A DNA stretch of 64,000 bases from Deltaproteobacteria bacterium (GTDB lineage: Bacteria > Myxococcota_A > Polyangia > Haliangiales > JADYYK01): contig JADYYK010000189.1 of NCBI GenBank assembly GCA_020853705.1, positions 1 through 64,000 on the forward strand, in the 5' to 3' direction. The notes under the pieces are model-generated. The model made no database searches, was not told where the DNA came from, and saw only the letters and a list, made by a program, of their open reading frames with translations. How positions within the stretch are numbered: the stretch's first letter is position 1; every line of letters starts with the position of its first letter. Below, piece after piece: positions 27,422-34,997 of the stretch. The position numbers and the translations under genes were made by a program.

Positions 27422-29167
27422 ATGGTCGTGCGTGCGGCGCCTCGGGTGCGGGTGGCAGCGCTGGCGGTGGCGGTGACGCTGGCGGCGACCGCGCTGGCGG
27501 GCTGCGGCGGCAAGAAGCGGCGCGGCGGCGGCGCGGGCAGCGGCGACGGCGGGGCCGGGGTGGTCCTGGTCGACCCGCGCAAGCTGTCGCGCGCCGAGGT
27601 CGCCGAGGTCGAGCCCAACGACGACAAGGAGCACGCCCAGCTCTTGCCCCAGAGCGGCGCCGACCTGGGCGCCACGGGCAGCTTCGCGGGGCCCAAGGAC
27701 AGCGACTGGTACGCCTTCGAGATCGCCCCTGGCGTGGAGCGCCGCGTGGTCGCGGTGACGCTCCCCGGGGTGCCCGGGGTCGACCTCGGCTTCAGCCTGC
27801 TCGGCCCCGGCAACGTCGTGCTGGCCAGCGTGGATGACGCCAGGCCCGGGGACGGCGAGGCGGTGCCCAACTTCGGGCTGGCGCCCGGGCGCTACCTGCT
27901 CGAGGTGCGCCAGATCCCGCTCAAGAAGGCCAAGAAGGGCGCCCCCGACGCCGGGGTCGTCGCAGGCGTGACCTACCACGTCGGGCTGCGCGTGACCGAC
28001 CCGGTGGCCGGCGACGAGCTCGAGCCCAACGACACCCCGGCGTTCGCCACCCCGCTGGCCCCCGGCGACGCGGTGTCGGGCTACCTGGGCTGGCGCAAGG
28101 ACGTCGACGTCTACAAGATCCCGCTCGACGCGGTGCAGGCGGCGGGCGCGCTGCGCGTCGAGGTCGACGCGCCCGCGGGGGTGGCGCCGACGCTGGCGCT
28201 GCTCGACGCCACCGAGGCGCGCCTTCTGGAGCGCACCGGGCGCGCGGGCACGCCGCTCATCGCGCGCGGGCTGGCGCCCCGCCCCGGCGATCCCTACGCC
28301 TTCGTGGCGGTCAGCGCCGGCAGCGGCAAGAGCACCTCGGCCGAGCCCGACCAGAAGTATGTCCTGCGCGTCGAGATCGACAGCGTGGCCGCCGGCGACG
28401 AGCGCGAGCCCAACGACACCCCCGAGTCGGCGCTGCCCCTGGTGGCGCCGCCGGGCGACGCCGTCGCGGCCGTCGCCGCCGCCGATCAGGACGGCCGCGC
28501 CGCCGGCATGCTGACCGCGGGCGACGTCGATGTCTACAAGCTGCGCGTCGCCGCCGGCCAGCTGGCCCGCGTCGAGCTCGCGGTCGGCCCCGGCGCCGAG
28601 GACGCCAAGGCCGACCTGTCGCTGACCCTGCTCGGCGACGGCGGCAAGGCGGTGCGCACGCTGGACGAGGGCGGCGCCAAGGTCAGCGAGATCCTGACCA
28701 GCTGGGCCTTCCCGGTCGAGGACGACCTCGTGCTGGCGGTGCGCGCCAAGGTCAAGACCGGCGAGATCGCCTACCGCCTGACCTGGGCGGTGTCGACCGA
28801 CGACGGCAAGCGGGAGCGCGAACCCAACGACGACGCCGCTCACGCCACTCCGCTGACCGAGGACAGCCCGGTCAGCGCCAGCATCGACAGCAAGACCGAC
28901 GCCGACTTCTTCCGTGTCGCGGGGGCCTCGTCGAGCGCCATCGCCGTCGAGCTCGGCGGCGTGGCCGGGCTGCAGCTCAGCGCCCAGCTGCTCGATGACA
29001 AGCGCAAGCTGGTCACCGAGGTCGCCGGCGCGCCCGGCGCCGCCCTCGTCCTGCGCGCCACCATCGATCCCGCGCGCACCTACACCGTGCGCGTGGCCCA
29101 GCTGACCGCGAAGGCCAAGCCCGGCCGCCCGCAGACGCCCTACGAGATCACGCTGCGCGCCGAGTGA
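27422..29167 (+). CDS. Lipoprotein with four PPC-like beta-domain repeats
   Basis: 581 residues. Lipobox ALAGC (Cys27) followed by a basic/Gly linker. Four repeats each begin with an E-PND motif: EVEPNDDKEHAQLLP (about 60), ELEPNDTPAFATPL (about 200), EREPNDTPESALPL (about 325) and EREPNDDAAHATPLTED (about 465), each followed by D-DVYK/DWYAF/DFFRV strands. This is the pattern of bacterial pre-peptidase C-terminal (PPC) domains, normally found once at the end of secreted proteases; here there is no protease. Likely an outer-membrane surface or periplasmic binding protein. ATG 22 codons before the lipobox, 2 nt after fabZ, so last gene of the operon. Confidence 0.82.
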   Translation: MVVRAAPRVRVAALAVAVTLAATALAGCGGKKRRGGGAGSGDGGAGVVLVDPRKLSRAEVAEVEPNDDKEHAQLLPQSGADLGATGSFAGPKDSDWYAFEIAPGVERRVVAVTLPGVPGVDLGFSLLGPGNVVLASVDDARPGDGEAVPNFGLAPGRYLLEVRQIPLKKAKKGAPDAGVVAGVTYHVGLRVTDPVAGDELEPNDTPAFATPLAPGDAVSGYLGWRKDVDVYKIPLDAVQAAGALRVEVDAPAGVAPTLALLDATEARLLERTGRAGTPLIARGLAPRPGDPYAFVAVSAGSGKSTSAEPDQKYVLRVEIDSVAAGDEREPNDTPESALPLVAPPGDAVAAVAAADQDGRAAGMLTAGDVDVYKLRVAAGQLARVELAVGPGAEDAKADLSLTLLGDGGKAVRTLDEGGAKVSEILTSWAFPVEDDLVLAVRAKVKTGEIAYRLTWAVSTDDGKREREPNDDAAHATPLTEDSPVSASIDSKTDADFFRVAGASSSAIAVELGGVAGLQLSAQLLDDKRKLVTEVAGAPGAALVLRATIDPARTYTVRVAQLTAKAKPGRPQTPYEITLRAE

Positions 29168-29204
29168 CGTGCGCGGTCGGTTTGTGCAATAGTCGCGGCC
29201 TTCG

Positions 29205-30482
29205 ATGAAGCGCTCCACCGCACGCTGGATCTTGCTGCTGTTGACGGCGATCAACTTCGTCAACTACATGGACCGCTTCGTCATCGCGGGCATGTACGAC
29301 GCGCTGCACACCGAGTTCGGCATCTCCAACGCCGAGTTCGGCCTGCTCACCACCATCACCTTCGGGCTGCACGCCGCCACGACCATCCCGTTCGGCTGGC
29401 TGGCCGACCGCTGGAACCGACGCTGGCTGGTGTTCGGCGCCGTCGCCAGCTGGTCGATCGCCACCATCCTGTGCGCAGTGGTCAAGGACTTCTGGATGCT
29501 GGCCGCGCTGCGCGGCTTCGTGGGGCTGGCCGAGGCCGCCTACGGTCCGGTGTCGATCGTGATCCTGTGCGAGATCTTCCCCGAGGAGAAGAAGGCCCAG
29601 ACCATCGGGATCTACAACGTCGGCATGTTCCTGGGCACCGGCGTCGGCCTGGCCATGGGCGCCAGCCTGTCGCGCCACCTGGCCTTCATCGTGGTCGGCG
29701 CGCCCGGCCTGGCGCTGGGGGCGCTGGCGCTGATCATGCCGGTCAGCGCGACCCGCGTGGTGCAGGACACCCGGCGCACCTCGCTGCGCGAGAAGGCGCA
29801 CCTGTTCTGGTCCCAGCTGACCCACCTCATGTCGCTGCGCACGCTGCGCTGGATGCTGGTCGGCGGTGTGCTGGTCAGCTTCTCCGCCGGCGGCTACATC
29901 ACCTTCGTGCAGACCTTCGTGGCGCGCTTCAAGCCCGGCTTCACCGCGCAGTCGACCGGGATCACCCTGGGCGTGGTGTCGCTGATCGCGGGCGCCAGCG
30001 GCCTCCTGGTCGGCGGCATGCTGGCCGACAGGCTACAGAAGAAGTACGCCTATGGGCGCCTGCTCGCGGTCGCGCTGGGCTTCCTCATCTGCACCCCGTT
30101 CGGCATCGGCACGGTCTACCTCGACGACAAGCTGCCCTTCCTGATCTCGGCCTTCCTGCTCATCTTCTTCATGGTCTGGTACAACGGCCCCATCAGCGCG
30201 GTGATCGACGACTGTGTCGATCCCAAGGAGGCCGCCAGCGCGCAGGCCGCGTTCAACTTCGTCATCCACCTGCTGGGCACCGCGCCGGCGGGGATCGCGA
30301 TCGGCGCCGCCGCCGACGCCTCGCCGGCCGGGTCACGGCTGGCGTTCGTGCTGCCGACCATCGCGGCGCTGGCCGGGGTCGCCTTCTTCTTCGTGGGCTG
30401 CCGCCATGTCCGTCGCGACATGGACGAGCGCAACCGCCGCGTCGAAGAGGAGCGCGCCGCCGGCCTGCTGCCGGCCGCCTGA
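29205..30482 (+). CDS. Major facilitator superfamily transporter (Spinster-like)
   Basis: 425 residues with twelve predicted helices. MFS motif A variant GWLADRWNRRW follows helix 2; helix 1 carries INFVNYMDRFVIAG, which with the loop pattern resembles the Spinster (Spns) and related lipid or sugar-phosphate exporters. The C-terminal tail is basic/acidic (RDMDERNRRVEEERA). Substrate unknown. Start ATG 29205; no clear ribosome site, and a TGCAAT box lies 14 nt upstream. Probably a single gene between the envelope operon and the TPR protein. Confidence 0.85.
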   Translation: MKRSTARWILLLLTAINFVNYMDRFVIAGMYDALHTEFGISNAEFGLLTTITFGLHAATTIPFGWLADRWNRRWLVFGAVASWSIATILCAVVKDFWMLAALRGFVGLAEAAYGPVSIVILCEIFPEEKKAQTIGIYNVGMFLGTGVGLAMGASLSRHLAFIVVGAPGLALGALALIMPVSATRVVQDTRRTSLREKAHLFWSQLTHLMSLRTLRWMLVGGVLVSFSAGGYITFVQTFVARFKPGFTAQSTGITLGVVSLIAGASGLLVGGMLADRLQKKYAYGRLLAVALGFLICTPFGIGTVYLDDKLPFLISAFLLIFFMVWYNGPISAVIDDCVDPKEAASAQAAFNFVIHLLGTAPAGIAIGAAADASPAGSRLAFVLPTIAALAGVAFFFVGCRHVRRDMDERNRRVEEERAAGLLPAA

Positions 30483-30509
30483 CCGGGCTCCTCGACCATT
30501 CGCGGGCTC

Positions 30510-31052
30510 TTACTTCGGGGCCAGCGCGTCGGCCTTGGCGCGCCAGACCTCGGCCTTGGCGCCATCCCCGGTGGCCTGGTACAGCTCGCGCAAGAGGTCG
30601 GCGACGTCGAAGCTGTCGGGCAGGTAGCGCGCCGCGTCCAGCAGCGCGGTTTCGGCGCCCACGCGATCACCTTCATTCATCAGGCGACGCCCGCGCAGCA
30701 GCAGGCCGGCGCCGGCGGCGCGCTGGTGGCGGCGGTTGCCGGGGTAGATCTCGAGCAGCCGGGTGGTCCAGGCCAGGCACTGCTCGTCATCGCCGAGGTG
30801 CAGGCACTGGATGTCGGCGATGCGCGCCGCGGCCTCGTGGTCGTTGGGGTAGCGCCGCAGCAGCGCCTGGTAGCGCTCGACCGCCTTGGCCCACTCGCCA
30901 CGCTTCTCGAAGCGCTGCCCGGCGTCCATCTCGGGCTTGCGACAGCCGCCGCGCAGGTAGAACGCGAACCAGCCCAGCGCGGCCAGCGCCAGGATGCCGT
31001 ACAGCAGGTGGATGGGCTTGGGGGGCGCCTTGCGACGCCGGGGGCCGGACAC
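30510..31052 (-). CDS. Membrane-anchored TPR protein
   Basis: 180 residues. A basic N-terminus (SGPRRRKAPPK) and one helix (about 15-34, HLLYGILALAALGWFAFYLR) anchor it, followed by TPR-like helical pairs: AGQRFEKRGEWAKAVERYQALLRRYPND and later GDRVGAETALLDAARYLPDSF. Likely a scaffold facing the periplasm; partner unknown. GTG start at 31052 lies 6 nt after a TAGCTT box with no Shine-Dalgarno. Divergent from the lipoprotein gene at 31117 and convergent with the MFS gene. Confidence 0.75.
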   Translation of the reverse strand: MSGPRRRKAPPKPIHLLYGILALAALGWFAFYLRGGCRKPEMDAGQRFEKRGEWAKAVERYQALLRRYPNDHEAAARIADIQCLHLGDDEQCLAWTTRLLEIYPGNRRHQRAAGAGLLLRGRRLMNEGDRVGAETALLDAARYLPDSFDVADLLRELYQATGDGAKAEVWRAKADALAPK

Positions 31053-31058
31053 GCGTGC

Positions 31059-31064
31059 AAGCTA
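31059..31064 (-). promoter_or_regulatory. Putative -10 box, leaderless start of the TPR gene
   Basis: TAGCTT on the minus strand, 6 nt before the GTG at 31052. Confidence 0.35.
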
Positions 31065-31104
31065 CTCGCAGTGGGTCAGTCCTTCAAGGCTCAGTGAAGT
31101 CGAG

Positions 31105-31110
31105 TAGACT
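31105..31110 (+). promoter_or_regulatory. Putative -10 box, leaderless start of the lipoprotein gene
   Basis: TAGACT, 6 nt before the GTG at 31117; no ribosome site. Mirrors the arrangement of the divergent TPR gene. Confidence 0.4.
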
Positions 31111-31116
31111 CTCGGC

Positions 31117-31779
31117 GTGCGCCGTCTCGTCCTGCTCGCAGTCCTGGTCGCCACCGGAGGTGCTGGTTGTGGTGGGGCGTCGCGCGCGCCCTACCGCGCG
31201 GTGACCGACTATGCCGCCGCGCTCGAGGCCGGCGCCTGGGATCGCGCCTATGACCTCATGAGCGAGGGCTACCGGCGCACCCACGCGCGCGCCGACTATG
31301 TGCGCATGATGCAGGCCAACCCCGACGATGCGCGCGAGACCGCGCGTCGCCTGCGGCGCGCCGCCACCGAGCTCGATCTCAGCGCCAGCGTCGAGCTGGG
31401 CCCCGGCGAGAGCATCGCGCTCAGCGCCCAGAGCGGACAGTGGCGCCTGGTCGACGATCCGTCCGACCTCTACAGCCAGCGCACCCCGCGCGACTGTCTG
31501 CGCGCCTTCGTGCGCGCCTGGCAGCGCAAGCGCTGGGACGTCATGCTCAAGCTGATCCCGGACAAGTGGCTGGGCGACATGAACGCGAAGACTTTGCAGG
31601 CCGACTTCGAGGGCGAGCACGCCGCCGAGCGCAAGGCCCTGATGGAGCGCCTGCTCGACCAGCTGGCGGCGCCCATCGAGAGCGTCGACGCGAGCCACGC
31701 CGTGCTGCGCTATGGCGACCGCTATCAGGTCGATTTCGTACGTGAACAGGGCATCTGGAAGATCGGCGACCCGGACTGA
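31117..31779 (+). CDS. Lipoprotein of unknown function
   Basis: 220 residues. Lipobox ATGGAGC near residue 18. Mature part is charged and largely helical at first (YAAALEAGAWDRAYDLMSEGYRRTH), then has SQRTPRDCLRAFVRAW and ends in short strands (HAVLRYGDRYQVDFVREQGIWKIGD). Two similar halves (each starting with a DYAAAL/LRAFVRAW helix and a W-D-R/V) suggest a tandem NTF2-like fold as seen in other myxobacterial lipoproteins; this is an inference. GTG start supported by the TAGACT box. Confidence 0.68.
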   Translation: MRRLVLLAVLVATGGAGCGGASRAPYRAVTDYAAALEAGAWDRAYDLMSEGYRRTHARADYVRMMQANPDDARETARRLRRAATELDLSASVELGPGESIALSAQSGQWRLVDDPSDLYSQRTPRDCLRAFVRAWQRKRWDVMLKLIPDKWLGDMNAKTLQADFEGEHAAERKALMERLLDQLAAPIESVDASHAVLRYGDRYQVDFVREQGIWKIGDPD

Positions 31780-32131
31780 CGAAGCTGGGCCACGCGGTGA
31801 CATTTCTGGGCACCAGGCGGGGACCTGTGTCCCCGGGAGTGACCAGGCGAGTCGCCAACGCCACACCCGGGCTACGCAAAGTTTACGGTGCCTTGGCGGG
31901 TCCAACTGGCTGTAACCGTGACGAGATTCTTGCGAGCCCGGTGCGAGTGCCCGACAATTGGGCGCAAACGCGGCAGCCACGCCAGGGTTGCCAGCCCTGG
32001 TAGGCGATCCGGTGACAGGGTAGGGGTTGAATCAATCCAGCGTATTCCGGTCTGATCGGATGTTGCCAGCAAGGTTGTAAATGGTGGCTCGTAAGCTGCA
32101 TCAGAAAGTCGTAAGAGAGGGGACGGACGCC
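31780..32131 (+). other. 352-nt intergenic region, lower GC than its surroundings, no gene recognised
   Basis: Holds two short hairpins without U-tracts: GGGGA/TCCCC (31819-31834) and CCAGGG/CCCTGG (31982-32000). Several AT-richer patches (AGTTTACGG, GTTGAATCAATCC, GGTTGTAAATGG) set it apart. No tRNA, no known riboswitch and no convincing -35/-10 pair could be identified. It probably contains the promoter and a long 5' leader of the small gene at 32132; a small RNA is possible. Confidence 0.5.
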
Positions 32132-32329
32132 ATGACGAGACTCGACAAGGCCATGCTCGACCCCTGGGTGATCGACCAGATCCGCAAGCAGGAGCAGACC
32201 CAGAACGAATACCGGCCCGGGATCGAGATCCCGCTGATCCAGCCGCCGGACGAGCGTCAGCCCCCCCGTCAGCCCGAGGCTGAAGAGAGCGAGCAGCGCG
32301 GGGTGTGCATCATCGACCTGGGCTTCTAG
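32132..32329 (+). CDS. Small soluble protein with C-terminal RGVCIIDLGF motif, function unknown
   Basis: 65 residues (82 if an upstream in-frame ATG at 32081 is used). Start 32132 preferred because AGAGGGG lies 9 nt before it. Sequence: an acidic/basic amphipathic N-terminus containing DPWVIDQIRKQEQ, a Pro-rich middle (RPGIEIPLIQPPDERQPPR), and the hydrophobic end RGVCIIDLGF. The pattern DPWV-I--IR, then P-rich, then RGV-IID is reminiscent of small uncharacterised proteins in other myxobacterial genomes (from memory, not searched). No signal peptide, no membrane helix. Ends before a strong bidirectional terminator, so it is probably its own transcription unit. Confidence 0.7.
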   Translation: MTRLDKAMLDPWVIDQIRKQEQTQNEYRPGIEIPLIQPPDERQPPRQPEAEESEQRGVCIIDLGF

Positions 32330-32355
32330 CCGCCAGGGGCACGGGACCGAAAAAC

Positions 32356-32390
32356 GAAGCGGGCGCCGCGTGGGCGCCCGCTTCTGTCGT
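32356..32390. terminator. Bidirectional intrinsic terminator
   Basis: Perfect 12-bp stem GAAGCGGGCGCC (32356-32367) and GGCGCCCGCTTC (32373-32384) with a 5-nt loop. T-rich runs follow on both strands (TGTCGTTTT on plus, GTTTTTCGG on minus). It separates the small-protein gene from the convergent SDR gene. Confidence 0.88.
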
Positions 32391-32414
32391 TTTCGGGGGC
32401 AGCTGCGCGGGGCG

Positions 32415-33266
32415 TTACTTGCTGATCTCGGCCCAGCGCTCCTTGAGCTCGCTGGGGCTCCAGTCGTTGCCGTTCTTCGGGGTCACGCCCGAGGTCTGGG
32501 TCATGCGGTAGACCGAGACCTGGTTGCCCTGGATCCCCACGATGGCGCCGCTGATGTCGGCGGCCAGGTCGGAGGCCAGGAACAGCGCGATGGGCGCGAT
32601 GTGATCGGGCGACAGGATCTCCTTGGCGTTGGGCATCGCCGCCAGCATGGGGAGGTCCTCGGTCAGACGGGTCAGCGCGACCGGCGCCAGCGCGTTGCAG
32701 GTGATCTTGTACTTGGCGAGCTCCATCGAGACGGTGCGCGTGAAGCCGTAGATCCCGGCCTTGGCGGCCGAGTAGTTGGCCTGGCCGAAGTTCCCCATCA
32801 GGCCCGACACCGACGAGGTGTTGATGATGCGACCGCCCTGGTTGCGCTCGGCCATGTGCTTGGCGGCGGCCTGGGTGACGAGGTAGGTGCCGCGCAGGTG
32901 GACCTTGACGACCAGATCCCACATGGCGTCGTCCATCTTCAGCATGGTCTTGTCGCGCAGGATCCCTGCGTTGTTGACCACGATGTCGAGCTTGCCGAAG
33001 CTGTCGACCGCGGTCTTGACCATGCCGTCGGCGCCGGCGCGCTCGGACACGTCGTCATAGTTGGGCGCCGCCTGGCCACCGGCGGCCTTGATCTCCTCGA
33101 CGACCTTCTCGGCCATCGTATTGCCCTTGCCGGTACCGTCGCGGGCGCCGCCGAGATCGTTGACCACGACCTTGGCGCCCTCCTTGGCGAAGAGCAGGGC
33201 GTGCGAGCGACCGATGCCGCCGCCAGCGCCAGTGATGAGAGCGACCTTGCCGTCGAGCAGACCCAT
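32415..33266 (-). CDS. Short-chain dehydrogenase/reductase (hydroxyacyl-CoA dehydrogenase-like)
   Basis: 283 residues. Classical SDR: TGAGGGIG coenzyme motif (about 12-19), NNAG (about 97-100), catalytic Ser and YSAAK (about 165-169). The N-terminus VALITGAGGGIGRSHALLFAKEGAKVVVNDLGG, with Asp at the end of strand 2, points to NAD preference and resembles the dehydrogenase domain of peroxisomal multifunctional enzyme 2, so oxidation of 3-hydroxyacyl-CoA is plausible. The last about 45 residues (GNQVSVYRMTQTSG onward) extend past the core. GGAGG ribosome site. Monocistronic, with a possible TetR-type operator at its promoter. Confidence 0.88.
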   Translation of the reverse strand: MGLLDGKVALITGAGGGIGRSHALLFAKEGAKVVVNDLGGARDGTGKGNTMAEKVVEEIKAAGGQAAPNYDDVSERAGADGMVKTAVDSFGKLDIVVNNAGILRDKTMLKMDDAMWDLVVKVHLRGTYLVTQAAAKHMAERNQGGRIINTSSVSGLMGNFGQANYSAAKAGIYGFTRTVSMELAKYKITCNALAPVALTRLTEDLPMLAAMPNAKEILSPDHIAPIALFLASDLAADISGAIVGIQGNQVSVYRMTQTSGVTPKNGNDWSPSELKERWAEISK

Positions 33267-33299
33267 GGTGGAGCCTCCGTGGAAGTGCAGGAATGAGTG

Positions 33300-33317
33300 A
33301 CCGTTCAGCCGGTCGGT
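33300..33317 (-). promoter_or_regulatory. Imperfect palindrome, possible TetR-type operator
   Basis: ACCGTTCAGCCGGTCGGT: outer ACCG/CGGT arms pair and the centre partly does. It begins directly after the SDR -10 box. Similar ACCGACCGGTCGGT-like sites are typical of TetR-family regulators of acyl-CoA genes; no such regulator gene is in the window. Confidence 0.3.
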
Positions 33318-33346
33318 AGAGTACGGAGGCGAAGCGGAGGCGTCAA
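33318..33346 (-). promoter_or_regulatory. Sigma70-like promoter of the SDR gene
   Basis: Minus strand TTGACG (33346-33341), 17-nt spacer, TACTCT (33323-33318). The leader of about 45 nt carries the GGAGG site. Confidence 0.5.
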
Positions 33347-33382
33347 CCAGAACGGAAGCGGAGACGGGATCCGGAACGGAAT

Positions 33383-33417
33383 AGCCTCCTCGAAACGCGA
33401 AGCGTTTCGAGGGGGCT
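33383..33417 (-). terminator. 16-bp hairpin at the 3' end of the Glt-like operon
   Basis: Arms AGCCTCCTCGAAACGC (33383-33398) and GCGTTTCGAGGGGGCT (33402-33417), one G-U pair, 3-nt loop. The stop codon of the barrel gene overlaps the arm. The minus-strand sequence after it is TATTCCGTTCCGGATCC and further TCCG repeats, very similar to the element at 50707. Confidence 0.65.
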
Positions 33418-34018
33418 AATGGGCGTAGCGCAGGTACAGCGTCGTGGTCAGGGCGCTGGTGTTGGCCAGGCTGGGGCCGAGCAGGTAGTCCGCGGTCAGC
33501 CCGAACGAGTAGTGCCGGTTCCAGGTGTGCCAGTCGAGGCCGCCACCGCCGCCGAAGGCGAAGGTCGAGCGCACCTGCGGCGTGGTGATGCCGGTGCGAT
33601 CGAGCACGTTGGAGGAGAAGAACAGCAGGCCGCTGGAGCCGTGCGCGAAGATCCCCAGGCGCCCGATCGACAGCTGCAGGCGTAGCCCGGCGCCGGTGAC
33701 ATAACTCTGGAAGTGCTGGTTCTCGGGTGGGGGCGGCGGGGTGGCCTCGTGGAACGAGCCCTGGGCGTGGGCATACAGCGAGAGCCAGGAGAACAGGTCG
33801 TAGCCCAGGCGCAGCGCGAAGGCTGGCCCGGGCCGCGTGACCTTGCCGGTGTCACCCAGGAAGACGGTGGCGCCGATGTGGCCCTCGGTGAAGATCCCGC
33901 GCGCGAAGTGCGAGGTGCGCAGCTTGGGCCCGCCCGCCGGTGGCTCGGCAGCGGCGCTGGCGGCGAGCGAGACGAGGAGGAGCGCGGTGATCGAGACCTG
34001 CGCGGCGCGTGGGGTCAT
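33416..34018 (-). CDS. Outer-membrane beta-barrel protein (last gene of the Glt/Nfs-like operon)
   Basis: 200 residues. Signal peptide ends at ASAAAEP (about 24). Then amphipathic strands such as GHIGATVFLGDTG, FALRLGYDLFSWLSLYAHAQG and LRLQLSIGRLGIFAHGSSG, ending LYLRYAH. No enzymatic motif. Ribosome site AAGGAG. It follows the lipoprotein gene by 38 nt; by position it could stand where the third barrel (GltH) stands in Myxococcus, but the sequence alone does not prove this. Its stop codon lies in a long hairpin. Confidence 0.78.
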   Translation of the reverse strand: MTPRAAQVSITALLLVSLAASAAAEPPAGGPKLRTSHFARGIFTEGHIGATVFLGDTGKVTRPGPAFALRLGYDLFSWLSLYAHAQGSFHEATPPPPPENQHFQSYVTGAGLRLQLSIGRLGIFAHGSSGLLFFSSNVLDRTGITTPQVRSTFAFGGGGGLDWHTWNRHYSFGLTADYLLGPSLANTSALTTTLYLRYAH

Positions 34019-34056
34019 CTCTCCTTGGGCCAGGGAGGCAGGGGGCCGGGGCGCTG

Positions 34057-34980
34057 CTAGGGCATCGCCGCGGCCATCATAGCGCCGAACACCATCACGG
34101 TGGGGTTGAACAGCGGGATGCGCTCCATGCGGGTGTCGGGGTCCTTGAAGCAGTTGACCGCGTTGCCGGTGCCGCCCGCGATCTGGGTCGAGCACTCCAC
34201 CGCGACCACCTTGTCGGTGCGCTCGCGCAGGCGGACCACGAAGTCGAGCACCATGTGGCGGTTGGCGGCCAGCGTGATCGAGACCCGGGTCATGCCAGCC
34301 ACGAACTGATCGGCGGTCATCGGGGACGGTCGCTCCAGGATGGCGCGGAACGGGTTGCCACAGCGCGGGCAGATGGGCGCGACCTGCATGCCCGGCATGG
34401 TGGGCGCGGGATCGGGCGTGCGCCGGATGTAATCGAGATCCAGCGTGGCCTCGTCGAGCTGATCCTCGCGGAAGGTGCCGCTCACGGTGGCGCCGGCGGC
34501 GACCTCGAACGGGGTGCCTCCGAGCAGCGAGGGCGGGGCGTCTTCCTCCTCGGGGTCGGCCAGCGTGACCATGCTCGGCTCGTAGCGGATGAACTCGTTG
34601 GAGCCGTTCAGCGTCACCGTGGCGGTGGCCGGCATGTCCTCCAGGTTCTTCAGCGTCCAGTCGACCTGGATGGCCAGATCACTGCGCAGCAGGAGCGGCA
34701 CCATCTCGGGCGTCGTGCCGGTCGCGGTGGCGCGCATCATGGCCAGGATGCGGTTGGCCTCACGACGCACCCGGAAGTCGTCCGGCATGTCGGTGTCGAG
34801 CTGGTAGATCGGCAGCACGGCCTCCTCGGTCGGCTTGCTGACGCCGGTCGGCATGCCGTTCGAGTCGAGCGGGCTGACCTCGACGTTGCCGCGCGCGTCG
34901 GTGTAGGTCGGCTCGTTGCAGCCGGCGGCCAGCAGCGGGACGAGCCAGGCGAAACCAAGGACCTTGCGAGGCGACATCAT
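34057..34980 (-). CDS. Lipoprotein of the Glt/Nfs-like operon
   Basis: 307 residues. Lipobox LLAAGC, then an acidic linker and a largely beta domain. TMPGMQVAPICPRCGNPF contains a CxxC pair in the middle, and the end (FNPTVMVFGAMMAAAMP) is a hydrophobic stretch. AGGAGG precedes the ATG at 34980; a second ATG follows directly. Its place between the GltG-like gene and the last barrel suggests an outer-membrane-anchored part of the same complex. No recognised domain. Confidence 0.75.
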   Translation of the reverse strand: MMSPRKVLGFAWLVPLLAAGCNEPTYTDARGNVEVSPLDSNGMPTGVSKPTEEAVLPIYQLDTDMPDDFRVRREANRILAMMRATATGTTPEMVPLLLRSDLAIQVDWTLKNLEDMPATATVTLNGSNEFIRYEPSMVTLADPEEEDAPPSLLGGTPFEVAAGATVSGTFREDQLDEATLDLDYIRRTPDPAPTMPGMQVAPICPRCGNPFRAILERPSPMTADQFVAGMTRVSITLAANRHMVLDFVVRLRERTDKVVAVECSTQIAGGTGNAVNCFKDPDTRMERIPLFNPTVMVFGAMMAAAMP

Positions 34981-34997
34981 GGGGCCCTCCTGAGAAG

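Noticed and set aside
31797..32101. Several 60-75-codon frames in the gap before 32132
   Set aside because: No ribosome site, no codon bias matching the neighbours and mutually overlapping on both strands.
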